Assembly (NCBI GenBank): GCA_001584585.1
Contig: LSYV01000016.1
Coordinates: 757,820-780,508, forward strand
Direction of reading: 5' to 3'
Length of the DNA stretch: 22,689 bases
From: Gonium pectorale
Taxonomy: Eukaryota; Chlorophyta; Chlorophyceae; Chlamydomonadales; Volvocaceae
Shown here: positions 10,001 to 18,016 of the stretch, piece after piece
Numbering within the stretch: the stretch's first letter is position 1
Layout: every line of letters starts with the position of its first letter
Program-made: the position numbers and the translations under genes
The notes under the pieces: model-generated
What the model was told of the DNA's origin: nothing
The model's input: the letters and a program-made list of their open reading frames with translations, nothing else
Database searches by the model: none

Positions 10001-13000
10001 TCATACATCTGCCCCTCCCATTCCCCCACCCTCGCATTCCCACGGTGCTGCGGGGTCATGTGCGAATGAGCGTGGGAAACCCGTCAAACACCAGTGTTCT
10101 CTGGCCGCACCTGGACAGCAGCAGCACCGACGGGCTCCCGGCCGTGCTGTTGCAGGCGGGCAGGGCCGTGGTCAGCGCCTCCTGCAGCCCGGCGGTGATG
10201 ACGTTCACGCCGAACGGGCCCTGCAGCGGGGGGTTTGAAGGGGAAGGGGAATGAACAATGACGAGCTGGGCGCCAGCAGCGGTTCTCCCGTCCGGCGGCG
10301 GGGGGGGGGGCGAGTGGAGGAGGGAAACGAGTCGCGTTGCGGACACCGAACCGCATACAAACGCAATAGAAACTACAAATGCAGCATGGAACACAGTGGC
10401 AGTGCCGGGTCTGTAGCAACGCAGACGGCATCCCCCCTCCCCTCGCCTCCCCTCCCCTCCCCGCCCCTCCCCGCCCCGAGTGCGCGCCGCGTGTACACCG
10501 GTGCCGGCCGGCCGGTGGAGCACCTGACTTGTGCAGGCCCGTCGCCCTTGGGCCTTTGTTTCCTGGATCCCCGGAGGAGCATCGCTTACGGTACCCACCC
10601 ATTCCCGTGCCGCCTGCGGGTCCGGTTGCAGCAGCATCGGCAGCCAGGCGAGCGAGGACGGGACCAGCGGTGAGGCGCCGGGCCGCAGCGTGTATGCGCT
10701 GGCGGCGAGCAGCGTGCAGTTGATGAGCAGGACCTGCAGGGTTCCGGGCCGGACAGGAGCATGTCCGTACGCTGGGCATCCCATTCCCATGCCCATCCCC
10801 AGTCGCAATCTGGGTCATACGAACAGGCGCGCCATTAGGATGCCGCTGCAAGGGCACATGGGACTTGTACCGCAGGGCGCCTCGTGAGGGTGCCAGAGAC
10901 GGGCGCACCTGCGGCTCCATCTTCAGCTGCACAACCTCCAGCTGTGGCCCATCTGGGTCAGCGGCTCCCGGGACGCGGCTCCCCTCCTGCGCGAGGAGGG
11001 CGGGGGCGTGGCGTCGCACGTCGCATGGGCGTCGAACTACAGGGCATTGGTTAACAGTCCTCGCAGCGCTGCTGTGATGTAGTGGGGCACCCGCCCTCAA
11101 CATCCAGTGTAGCACACCCAAACACAGGCAGCGGGGAAAAACGCAGGCCGCCCATCTCTCACGAGTACTAATCAGCGTCCGCAACAACCGCGACTCAACG
11201 CGCGAGCACCAGCCGAATGCAACTATTGCGATCCCACAGCAGCCCCTCGCCCGCGAGGTGTGGACCCATCCCCTGCCCCAGTTTCGCAAGTGCCGCACCT
11301 GAACCTTCAGATCGATGCCAAACTCCACTGAGGGGTCGCGTGACCGCCCGCTGCCACCACTGTTTACCCCATCACGGACACCCTCCTCCCGCACCGCCGC
11401 CCGCTGCAAAAATGCCAGCTCCTCGTCCGGCAACACCAGCGTGCATCGCGTCAGCGTTAGCCAAGTCAGGCCCGACTGACGCGCAGTGTTCCTCCATTTC
11501 CTGGGTGCGCGAACGGGCATCAGGAAAGTAATCAAGGTCGACGCTGCCTCCGAGGTAGACGGTTCCGCACAGGACACCGAGCTCGCGTTAACCTGGCAGG
11601 AAGGCACGTGAATGTGGCGAATTGGCGGACCCGATCTGGTTTGGATCAACATGGCAGAAGGAACCATGCGGTGCGCCCCAAACCAGCGCAGCACTTGGGA
11701 ATTCCTCCGGCCTACAGCCGTTCCCTTTGGGACACACGCACCTCGGAATCCGGAAGCTGTTCATCCCCAGCGCCATGAGCTCCCCCGGGCTCTCCGGCGC
11801 CGCGGCCAGGGGCAGGTTTACCAGCGTAAGGTCGCGGAGGAGAGCCACGGGGAGGACGGAGGAAGGGCTCTGAGGTGGTGCATTTGGGCCGGCCTGCCCG
11901 GCGGCGCTTTCCCTTCCCTGATCGCCGAAGGGATCTCCAGCGCTGCCCTGGCCGGGCACGACCACGCCTCCGGTGCCCATGGGCAGTGTGGCCCATGGGT
12001 CGGTCATGCCCGTGGCCGCAGACGCTTTGGCCCAGGCGCGGGGAGCTGTGTCGGTGCCAGGTGCAAGATCCGCGCCGATCCAAGGCTCGGCAATCAAGTC
12101 CAGTACGTTCGGCATGCCGCCTGAGTCCTCGTGCACGTCCATGTGCATGCCCGCTGATGGGCCGCTTTCGCCTGTCGCGCTCTGATCGGTGCGAAGGCTT
12201 GCAAGGTCGCTCGACGCCTGCTCCACACCCGGCCCGCCTTGCCCAACGTCGGAAGCCGCTGGGTCGCGAGTCAGGGCGCCAACTACGGAATCCTCGCTTT
12301 GGGTCCGAACGTCGCTGGAGGCCATGCCCGCGGTCGAAGGCAGGTGGTACACGAACTGTCCTTCCGACGCGCCCTGGCCAGCATCCCTGCCTGTACCGTC
12401 CCAGGACAGCCCAGACAAGGGGTTCAGCCCAGCCAAGGGGTTCCAATCAACGCTACCGCCCTTGCCGCCCGTTTGCACCTCGGCTCCAGGGCCGCCAGCG
12501 CCGCTGTCCCCAGCTAAGGTGGGGAAGGGGGTACTCCCAGCTCCGATGACGTCTGGGGCCCCATCACTGGGAACCAGCGGACCGGCCGTGTCCTCCCCCA
12601 GCGCCCAGACCGTACCCAGTCCCATTAGGTTGAGCGTAGTCCGCCGGGCGGGATCACCCACCAGCACCAAGCGCAAGCCAGGTGGAATATCCGGCTGTGA
12701 GGCGGGGGGGTGCAGGGCGGGCTCTCAGAAAAGGGGCTCGCAGCGGCCGGCGTGACAAGAAGGCTTTTCACACAGCTGGTCGGCTGGGCCCGGTAAGTTC
12801 CGCGACGGGCTTGCAGCCTCGCCAAAGCAACTGCGACCGGCCAGTGAAGAATCGGGTACCGGCCCTTGGCAGCTCGCTAAGCCGCTCCACTGGCCACAAC
12901 CGCTCGGGGCCAGCCCGCGGACCGATAGCCGATCCCTCCCATCGCGCCGCCCTGGCGAAGAGGGAGGCATGAGACGACCCTCGCTAACGCCCATGGACGA

Positions 13001-14196
13001 AACCCTGAAGCACTCACCAGCCGCAAGGCAACGTCAGAGGAGAACACCAGGTCTTCTGTCAGCGACAGGAACGCAGCCCCGTTCAAGACGGTCGCAAAGG
13101 TGTCCAGCGCTGCATGCTGCAGGTCGCACAGGGACGCCACCGGCGCCGCGGCGCAGACGACCGGCGCGCGTAGGCCGTAGCCAGGGCACGTGATGGTCAC
13201 ATTGCGCCAGTGCACTGCGCCCCCTCCGCCCGGCAGGCTGGGGTCCACCGAGTCGAGCTCCGTGATGCGCACCTCCCCGCCCTCCAGCGCCACACCCGGG
13301 GTATGCGGCCATGCTGAGGTGCTGCTGCAGAGGCTCTTGAAGAGGGCCCTTAGGTCCGGAACAGAGAGTACCAAGTTGACGTCCTGGAGAACCAGGGTGG
13401 CCTCTTGCGCCACCCGGAAGAGCCGCGACGGGGAGAGGCTGGACAGGCTGAGGGCGGGCCCCAGGGGCTCACCCACGTCTGCCAGGTACAGCGATAGGGA
13501 TGAGAACACTAGCTGCTGGCCTGCGCGGGATGGAGCAAGTCGAGAAGAAAGGAGGGGAGCCGGGGCGTAAGAGGCATCGACGCTGCGGTGCTCGGGGGTG
13601 TCGTGGCCGTGGGACCGTGCTTCCTTTACGCAGCCAGTGGCAAATGGAACGGTAACGGCAACGCGAATGGCACAACAACCGGGCGGATTGGCGGAACTTG
13701 GTGGCTCACCGGGTCGAACGACCAGCGCCGGCACGTTAGCCTCCAGGGCAGCCGCCGCCTTGAAAAGGTTGATCAAGGTGTAGGGTGGGTCCGCAGCCCC
13801 GCCCGCCGCCGTCGGCGGCGCAGCTGGCGGCTGGGCAGCAGGCGATACCGGGAGCAGTGGCGGCGACGGCATCAACGGAGGCGGGCCGGTATGGGCAGGC
13901 AATGTGCTCACTGGCTGCGATGGCGCTGCAGACCATGCATAGTCTGGCTCCTGCCACAGCATGAGTCTAGGGGGCACGGTTGCGCCGTGGCCTCGTAGGA
14001 TGGTGCCCATGGGCACCTCGATGGGTCGCTCGAAGGGACCCAAGGCCAGGACGCCGGGAGGTATCTGCCCCCGGGATGCCGCCAGGATCAATTCTTCCAC
14101 CGTTATCTGTGTCTGTCCATACTCCAGTCGCAGCTGGGCTGGGCAGAGAGGGAGCGCCAAGGCCCCGAGCAGCAGCAGGCGCCACATCACCAGCAT
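2742..14196 (-). CDS. Putative receptor-like TKL-type Ser/Thr kinase, 21-exon gene
   Basis: A putative single-pass plasma-membrane kinase that would sense something outside the cell and phosphorylate Ser/Thr inside; ligand and substrate are unknown. Modelled exons (5' to 3'): 14196-13710, 13520-13018, 12694-11742, 11500-11299, 10986-10909, 10733-10599, 10220-10081, 9834-9672, 9501-9323, 9095-8782, 8604-8444, 8191-8029, 7636-~7185, 6706-6428, ~6089-5808, 5656-5446, 5157-4843, 4035-3904, 3740-3502, 3353-3186, 2957-2742. They total 5,772 nt, divisible by three, about 1,923 residues. Order: signal peptide, repetitive ectodomain (to ~1250), membrane helix (~1254-1282), juxtamembrane linker, kinase (~1505-1900). 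Introns use GT/AG. Uncertain points: the end of exon 13, the start of exon 15, the weak GTTTCC donor of exon 7, and in-frame alternative acceptors for exons 18 and 21. All kinase motifs are intact, so I judge it functional. The family and architecture are clear; the exact model needs transcript data. Confidence 0.82.
4165..4198. repeat. Three GTAGCGGG units in intron 17
   Basis: GTAGCGGG occurs at 4165-4172, 4178-4185 and 4191-4198, a 13-bp period. It lies in the 807-bp intron between exons 17 and 18, the longest in the kinase part. Nothing suggests a function. Confidence 0.55.
4843..5656 (-). CDS. Exons 16-17: kinase N-lobe
   Basis: Exon 16 (5656-5446) starts LDDADLEVTTVLGQGAFG. It holds the glycine-rich loop GQGAFGVVYRG, the ATP-binding lysine in LPVAVKTQVV, the likely alpha-C glutamate in AVLEAAISMS, and HPNVV. 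It joins exon 17 (5157-4843) in phase 1, giving HPNVVATYTYSIKTL. Exon 17 carries an insertion of about 65 residues between strands beta4 and beta5 (QHQQQQ, a run of seven alanines, acidic DGDDEADAY). Strand beta5 and the hinge follow (KLYIVQELCNGGSL), ending at CTGA|GTGAGT. The QELCNGG hinge and TYTY motif are typical of algal TKL/MAPKKK-like kinases. The insert is expected to be a surface loop. Confidence 0.87.
5808..6706 (-). CDS. Exons 14-15: cytoplasmic juxtamembrane linker
   Basis: Exon 14 (6706-6428) begins after CCATTCAG with ANQSAVSEALLRTAASS and is polar and Gly/Pro-rich; it ends at CTC|GTGAGC, or at GTGAGT six bases later. Exon 15 (about 6089-5808) contains LGVNALVLERAVSVALAG, QTYFSELRDALNNDF and, at its end, WDVAEAIRALQ followed by CAG|GTGAGG. 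The exon 15 start is uncertain: the acceptor ACAGAG|GGG fits the phase, while the better CCCACAG two bases earlier does not. The YFSELRDAL and AIRALQ parts are matched in the second copy, where the donor is lost. The function is probably to tether the kinase to the membrane. Confidence 0.6.
7185..7636 (-). CDS. Exon 13: stalk, transmembrane helix, basic stop-transfer
   Basis: The acceptor GTGCAG|ACC at 7636 joins exon 12 in phase 1, giving KELADLNLDISIAF. A Ser/Pro/Gly-rich stalk of about 90 residues precedes a hydrophobic segment (about 7350-7265) reading WVVPVTAVLSAVGGAMVLVV and then AAAALAAFV. RSRRRNGR follows directly, a classical positive-inside stop-transfer sequence. This puts the ectodomain outside and the kinase in the cytoplasm. 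The 3' end is uncertain: the frame stays open past 7185, but the good-looking donor at about 7060 (GG|GTGCGG) gives the wrong phase for exon 14, while GTACAT at 7184 fits. The second copy has an equivalent helix at about 15860-15945. Confidence 0.78.
8029..9834 (-). CDS. Exons 8-12: membrane-proximal ectodomain
   Basis: Exon 8 (9834-9672) has GGCSISGLPEDLGSGRTFVD. Exon 9 (9501-9323) has SLRNLVLYNLAPGGTNGG and NSSMPLWFFSFDR. Exon 10 (9095-8782) has TLNTVTLVVPEPEWRALVAA. Exon 11 (8604-8444) is low-complexity and ends ADGRYSALLAFAAACT. Exon 12 (8191-8029) has VVRHYGWEGTNVVVTHALPP and DLVLPYKELA. Phases fit at every join (2-2, 0-0, 2-2, 1-1, 0-0, 1-1). All five are represented in the second copy with conserved splice sites, which independently confirms that they are real exons rather than chance open frames. 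Confidence 0.8.
10081..11500 (-). CDS. Exons 4-7: short ectodomain repeat exons
   Basis: Exon 4 (11500-11299) carries LTLTRCTLVLPDEELAFL. Exon 5 (10986-10909, 26 codons) carries QLEVVQLKMEPQ. Exon 6 (10733-10599) carries VLLINCTLLAASAYTL and LAWLPMLLQPDP. Exon 7 (10220-10081) carries GPFGVNVITAGLQEAL and SVLLLSRCGQRTLVFDG. Phases join cleanly (2-2, 0-0, 0-0, 0-0, 2-2). Exons 4-6 use good GTGCGG/GTGCGC/GTGGGT donors. The exon 7 donor GTTTCC is weak, so its end is less certain. Each exon is roughly one repeat unit, which suggests growth by exon duplication. Exon 6 is clearly matched in the second copy; exons 4, 5 and 7 are not. Confidence 0.65.
10431..10478. repeat. C-rich (CCCCT)n tract in intron 6
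   Basis: An imperfect pentamer array (CCCCT, CCCCG, CGCCT) sits between exons 6 and 7. The transcribed strand product is G-rich with many GGGG runs, so the intron RNA or minus-strand DNA could form a G-quadruplex. A second G-run lies on the plus strand near 10298-10311. Confidence 0.7.
11742..12694 (-). CDS. Exon 3: long low-complexity ectodomain exon
   Basis: This is the longest exon (953 nt, phase 0 to phase 2). It starts after CCTCACAG with PDIPPGLRLVLVGDPARR and has a short structured start (TTLNLMGLGTVWAL). About 230 residues rich in Gly, Ser, Ala, Pro, Asp and Thr follow, including the small repeat NPLAGLNPLSGL. It ends with another strand-like unit, LLRDLTLVNLPLAAAPESP, and LMALGMNSFRIP, before AG|GTGCGT. 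The middle looks disordered and could be a glycosylated stalk. The second gene copy lacks this exon. The 300-codon open frame and the matching phases at both ends support it as coding. Confidence 0.72.
13018..13520 (-). CDS. Exon 2: ectodomain repeat exon
   Basis: Acceptor CGCGCAG|GCCAGCAGC at 13520 joins exon 1 in phase 1, giving RPGQQLVFSSLSLYLADV. The exon reads open for 167 codons and ends in phase 0 at CGGCTG|GTGAGT. It contains short beta-strand-like motifs seen again in later exons: LVLQDVNLVLSVPDLRALF, VALEGGEVRITELDSVDP and WRNVTITCPGYGLR. I infer a right-handed beta-helix-like (pectin-lyase-type) solenoid from the periodic NLxL/VTL pattern; that fold is inference. A frameshifted copy of this exon lies at 19135-19601. 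Confidence 0.78.
13710..14196 (-). CDS. Exon 1: start codon, signal peptide, N-terminal ectodomain
   Basis: The ATG at 14196 (MLVMWRLLLLGALALPLC) opens a hydrophobic signal peptide with probable cleavage after PAQ at about residue 22; the in-frame ATG at 14187 would also work. The same frame is open further upstream but only with a TTG, so 14196 is the first usable ATG. After the signal come LEYGQTQITVEELILAAS and a segment containing GPFERPIEVPMGTILRGHG, of the kind that begins solenoid ectodomains. A Pro/Ala-rich stretch of about 50 residues follows, then NLFKAAAALEANVPALVV. The exon ends in phase 1 at CCCG|GTGAGC (13710). The degenerate upstream copy has no recognisable counterpart of this exon. 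Confidence 0.8.
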
Positions 14197-14383
14197 CCTC
14201 CGCCCATGCTGGCCTGTGAGCGCATAGATCAAGTGCGTACCGTAGACAGCACAAGGGGCAAACTCGGGTGGAGGTCTGCACCATGCTCTTCAGGCGTAAA
14301 AGCGGCAGTAGTGCCACGATGTAGTTGTTAGGCTTGCAACGTACCGCAGGGTCGCATGCTGCTATGTGCGCGGGCACAACATC

Positions 14384-14410
14384 GCGCGACGACGAGTTCC
14401 GTCGTCGCGC
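14384..14410. repeat. Perfect 11-bp inverted repeat, 5-nt loop
   Basis: GCGCGACGACG at 14384-14394 and CGTCGTCGCGC at 14400-14410 are exact reverse complements around AGTTC. It lies about 190 bp upstream of the kinase gene ATG, in its likely promoter or 5' UTR. A binding site for a dimeric regulator or an RNA hairpin are both possible; neither is shown. Confidence 0.7.
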
Positions 14411-14414
14411 TCCA

Positions 14415-14457
14415 TCAGCAAACTATAATATGTTCATCTATGCCCGTATTATAAAAA
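14415..14457 (-). promoter_or_regulatory. AT-rich patch, possible core promoter of the kinase gene
   Basis: On the minus strand this reads TTTTTATAATACGG and, 20 bases on, ACATATTATAG: two TATA-like stretches in otherwise GC-rich DNA. They lie about 220-260 bp upstream of the ATG at 14196 and next to the hairpin at 14384-14410. The distance fits a promoter with a 5' UTR, but the evidence is only composition and position. Confidence 0.2.
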
Positions 14458-14632
14458 CGGTGCACGGCTTGCAGCAAGTGTCCAAAGCATACATAGGGTT
14501 TTCGCCAAGCAGGGTTTGAGAGGCAGGTGCACTTCGATTGCAACTTCCACAGCTAGATAAGGGGGGCAGCTATAGTGCCACGTGATGCCCGTACGGGCAA
14601 CCAAGCGTCTGTCTGCTGTCTACCTACCAGGT

Positions 14633-14663
14633 TCACCACGACACAATCATCATGTCGTGGTGA
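14633..14663. repeat. Perfect 11-bp inverted repeat, 9-nt loop
   Basis: TCACCACGACA at 14633-14643 and TGTCGTGGTGA at 14653-14663 are exact reverse complements. It is a second hairpin-capable element in the same upstream region, about 440 bp before the ATG, with a sequence unrelated to the first. Confidence 0.7.
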
Positions 14664-15302
14664 GTGCACTCAAAGTGGCGGAGTACCTCTATCTTTGAAT
14701 ACATTTGCCCAAATTGCGCACCGCCGCGCCGTACCATCTCCCGTCGCACGTGGTGCGGCCCACACACATGCAGCAGCCGAGAACCATCTCCCGTCTAAAA
14801 AACATCACGTAGGGGCGAGGGTATGACTGGCACGTGCGACATGGGGCTCGCAATGCACGTGGGTGACCAGCGCTTTTCAACAGGAAGCGTCCCCCAGGGC
14901 ACATAAAACCGCAGCACGCACTCCACATTTCAAACTGCGGCATTCTGTACGCCCCTTAACCGCCCACCATTAATCCATTCCCATTCCTGATTGCGCATGG
15001 ATGAATTCCAGAACGGACAGGTCCCGTGCCGAGTCATTCCAGCACCGCCAAGCGTCAACCCGTGGTACGGCGCCCCGCCAACGACGGGCCCGCCGGCAGG
15101 TGTCCACCGAGGACTCTCTAAACCTCTGCTTTACAACGTGCGATACTAGACAGGCGTACAACGCAAATGGCCCTGACGGGGACAATTTTGCCTGCCGTGA
15201 CCAACCCATGGGCTCAGTCATTCACTGGCGAAGGGGGCCCATGCTGGTAATATATGAACGCCAGAGACTGGTTCAAGAATTCCATGATTTTCCGCGAATC
15301 CG

Positions 15303-16128
15303 CTGCAGGGCCCGGATGGTCCCGGCCATGCACTGGGACACGCGGCGCGACTTGCGGCGGCCCTCGTTGGTGCGCAGCAGCCCAGATCCTGGCTTCGGGC
15401 ATCCGTCCGTGCCCATCTTAAGGTTGTCATGCAGATCGGAGAAGTACGCCCGTAACGAGTTTGCAAAGTCAAGAAAGGCCGATGGTTGTCGAAGGTAACG
15501 CAGCCACCTTTCAACGCAAGACGTCCGCGGCGCAACCGAACTGCTTCCCAGTCGACGAGAAGCGTGCAGAGCAGTCGCCGCCGCGGATAGAGTGGTCGGC
15601 CCGGCCGCCAGGCCCAGCGCCGCCTCTGAGGGCCCTATTGCCGGCGCTGGGTGATGGGCTGACGGCGGCGCCGGGGAGGAGCTACATGCACCAGAGGCGG
15701 TTGACCTTGCCAACCGGCAGCGGTAGCAGCGACGGTTTTGCCACGGAGGCGGCACCGTCACATGAGACAGCGATAGCTGAGAGACTGGGCTGGTCCTTCG
15801 TGCCGACCCGTGCGCCTCCGTGACGGAGGGCCGTGCGGTGGCGAAGGAGCACCAAGGCTGCCACGATGATTGTTGCTATGAGCAAACCACCAACCGCCGG
15901 CAAGGTAACGGCTACCGGCGGCACGGCCCATCCCGGCTGCTTGGATGTAGCCTGACTCTGAGGATGGGTATCCGGTGCCCGGTGACGGGCTGGAGGCGGA
16001 TAAGGGCGAGGCCGAGACGGAGCCTCCATCGGCTGCGTTGCTACTACTAGCGGAGTCGACGGGGGCGAATCCCGCAGGGCCAAGCAGGCTCTTGGGCCGG
16101 AATATTACGTTAGCGTCCACGTCCATGG
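15303..16128 (-). pseudogene. Pseudo-exons 13 and 15: membrane helix and linker remnant
   Basis: Acceptor GTACAG|CCATGG at 16128 continues block 12 in phase with MDVDANVIFR and a Ser-rich stalk. The membrane helix (AVTLPAVGGLLIATIIVAAL, then VLLRHR), which corresponds to the parent helix, lies in another frame, so a frameshift sits between about 16060 and 15950. Further on, LDFANSLRAYFSDLHDNLK and GTIRALQ match parent exon 15 (YFSELRDAL, AIRALQ). The parent donor CTGCAG|GTGAGG is here CTGCAGCGGATT, so splicing to a kinase would be impossible. No kinase motif follows. Confidence 0.65.
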
Positions 16129-16363
16129 CTGTACGATGGAGACATGACAAGGCGAGGGCAGGTTCCGGGGTCAGGGTATGAGCGATTCGCGGTGGCCGCT
16201 GGTGCCCAAGCCTTTGGCAACACCGGGATTAGACATCGCTTGCCTCACACTGCTCAAGGCGGACGCCAATCGGCTGACTTGCTCCGGGGCGTTGACTCGC
16301 GCAGGATCGGCAGCGCCTTGATTCCCACGTCGCCCGGATAAAAGCCGTGCCCCTGCCCCTCAC

Positions 16364-16532
16364 CTGCAAACTCTTGATACGGCAGGAAGAGATACGGGTG
16401 CGGCAGCGGGCTCACACCAGCAGGCGCGTCGGGCGGCATGATGTGTGTGATGGTGATGTCAGTTCCCTCCCAGCTGTAGTGGTGGACCGACGAAAGCACG
16501 AGGACCTCCGACTTGAAGTCACAAGACAGCGG
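16364..16532 (-). pseudogene. Pseudo-exon 12, open frame retained
   Basis: The acceptor CCGCCCCCAG|CCGCTG and donor TTTGCAG|GTGAGG are conserved in the parent's phases. HHYSWEGTDITITHIMPPDA matches the parent RHYGWEGTNVVVTHALPPDA, and YLFLPYQEFA matches DLVLPYKELA. The frame is intact for 56 codons, two more than the parent. Confidence 0.8.
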
Positions 16533-16815
16533 CTGGGGGCGGATCAGGCGAATGTCTTGAAGGGGGGGAAGGTGTTGAAACACAGACAATACCATGAACA
16601 AAGGCGTTTGGCTCCGCGGAACGCGCACACGGGAAACTGCACCAACCACAGGCTGTCAACTACGAGAAGTCCGTTGCAAAAGCGCGGCCTCGTGCCTGCA
16701 TTAGCGTCCACCGGACGCATGCAGTCCTCTCACTGATCGCCCAAACGGATGCAACGTTCCCGCCAACGGCTTGGGCATCCCCCTCCTCAAGTACTGTACG
16801 GTGGAGATCACTGAC

Positions 16816-17356
16816 CTTCGCTCTTGCAGCAAAAGCCATTAGACTGGTACTGGTTCTTATGTCAACGAGTGGAAAGGGCGGCTGCGGCGGGGAAGGCGGA
16901 GGCGCGGGAGGGCTGACAAAAGAGATATTTGCAGAGAAAGAGGGAGCCCGCCTGACGGTCCGGGGTGGCCGCGGGGCCGACGGATAGGCCGGGGGATAGG
17001 CTCCTGAGGGCAGCTTGGGTAGCGGCCGAGGAGGTGGCAGAGGGGGCAGGGACGGAAGCGACTGCCGTGGCGGCGCCCGTGGCCTGCCCTGCGCTGCCTG
17101 CAGCTCCGTCTGTGCTTGCTTCATGAGCACCGCCGCCACCAGCGCGCGCCACTCGGGCTCCGAAACCACCAGCGTCACTTCGTGGAACTGAAGCAGCGAG
17201 GTGGGCACGAGAGCGGCCTCTCCATCTTCGCTAGTATTGCTGCTGGCACCGACGATGGCGGGTTGCAGGTTCAATAGCCGTGCGCGCCGGCCAACGAGCC
17301 CTGTCCGTGGCGGTGGCGGCGCCGTAATCTCCGCTGCGGCGTTGCTCACAACGTTC
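16816..17356 (-). pseudogene. Pseudo-exon 10+11, single fused open exon
   Basis: Acceptor CCAGCAG|GAACG at 17356 has the phase of parent exon 10, and the donor GCGAAG|GTCAGT at 16816 has the phase of parent exon 11. The frame between is open for 180 codons. FHEVTLVVSEPEWRALVAAV matches the parent LNTVTLVVPEPEWRALVAAV, and STSLMAFAARAK matches YSALLAFAAACT. In the parent a 177-bp intron separates these two parts. Here they are joined by a Pro-rich linker of about 80 residues (PPLPPPRPLPKLPSGAYPP). This looks like either loss of the intron or its conversion into coding sequence. Confidence 0.72.
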
Positions 17357-17552
17357 CTGCTGGTCAGAACGTCGTGCGGATGAACGAGGTGGGCGGATTC
17401 TTACGGGTTGCTGAGGGCTGGAGATTGCAGGCAAGATCTGGACATGCCGCACACCAACTCACAGCACTGCATGTGGTCGCGACTCACACAGTGGAATATG
17501 AAGAGAGGGTAGCGCGACGTAACACGAGCTCCGGAAACCAGATAAGCCCCAC

Positions 17553-17725
17553 CTGTCGCAGCCGAACAGCCACAGCGGCAGGGAGCTGTTGGCCCAGGGC
17601 TAGTCTGGTCCCTCCAGCCCGCGGGGCAGGGCCCCGGTGCCGTTGGTGCCCCCGGGCGCCAGGTTGTACAGCACCAGATTACGGAGCGACAGAGGGCGAC
17701 GGATTGTTAACATGCCGGATAAGCC
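17553..17725 (-). pseudogene. Pseudo-exon 9 with in-frame TAG
   Basis: The acceptor GTGCACAG|GGCTTATCC and donor GACAG|GTGGGG are both conserved. SLRNLVLYNLAPGGTNG is identical to the parent. Then GLEGPD is followed by TAG (17602-17600) and by WANSSLPLWLFGCDR, against the parent LEGPDAALANSSMPLWFFSFDR. The TAG is exactly 41 codons from the exon start, so it is in frame. The exon is two codons shorter than the parent and otherwise frame-preserving. Confidence 0.8.
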
Positions 17726-18016
17726 CTGTGCACGAAGGGCGTTGGACGACACCAGTACCATAAGGAGTTATTGTTCACCTCAGTGTCCTCCCGTCTCGCT
17801 CCCATGTACGCAGGCAGGTAGGTCGTCCTTGCATAGCGCACAGGACACCACGGTGCCCCACGGCTCTCATAAGAGAGACGTGATGATTATTGTAACGCAG
17901 GTCTTGACTCTGGCGCAGTGCAAGAAGGTGAGCCTGGGAGGCCCTCGACGCTTCTCGAACGTGTAGCTCGGAGATCTGCAAGTTCGTCGTTGGCAGGCCG
18001 GCACCGTTGCGCCCAC

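Larger units (their letters stand above)
14197..15302. other. Spacer between pseudogene end and kinase gene start
   Basis: This 1.1-kb stretch separates the last recognisable block of the partial copy from the ATG of the complete gene. It contains two hairpins and AT-rich patches, annotated separately. I find no kinase motif in any frame, so the second copy has no kinase domain here. Confidence 0.6.

Noticed and set aside
10084..11694. A 536-codon uninterrupted open frame on the minus strand
   Set aside because: It runs across exons 4-7 and their introns in a mix of frames. Splice sites, phases and the match of exon 6 to the second copy show that only short parts are coding.
11875..12549. 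A 224-codon plus-strand frame opposite exon 3
   Set aside because: It is the antisense shadow of the long Gly/Ser/Pro-rich exon 3 and shows no motif of its own.
14197..14232. In-frame upstream extension of the kinase N-terminus starting at a TTG
   Set aside because: There is no ATG in this stretch, and the signal peptide starts naturally at the ATG at 14196 (or 14187).
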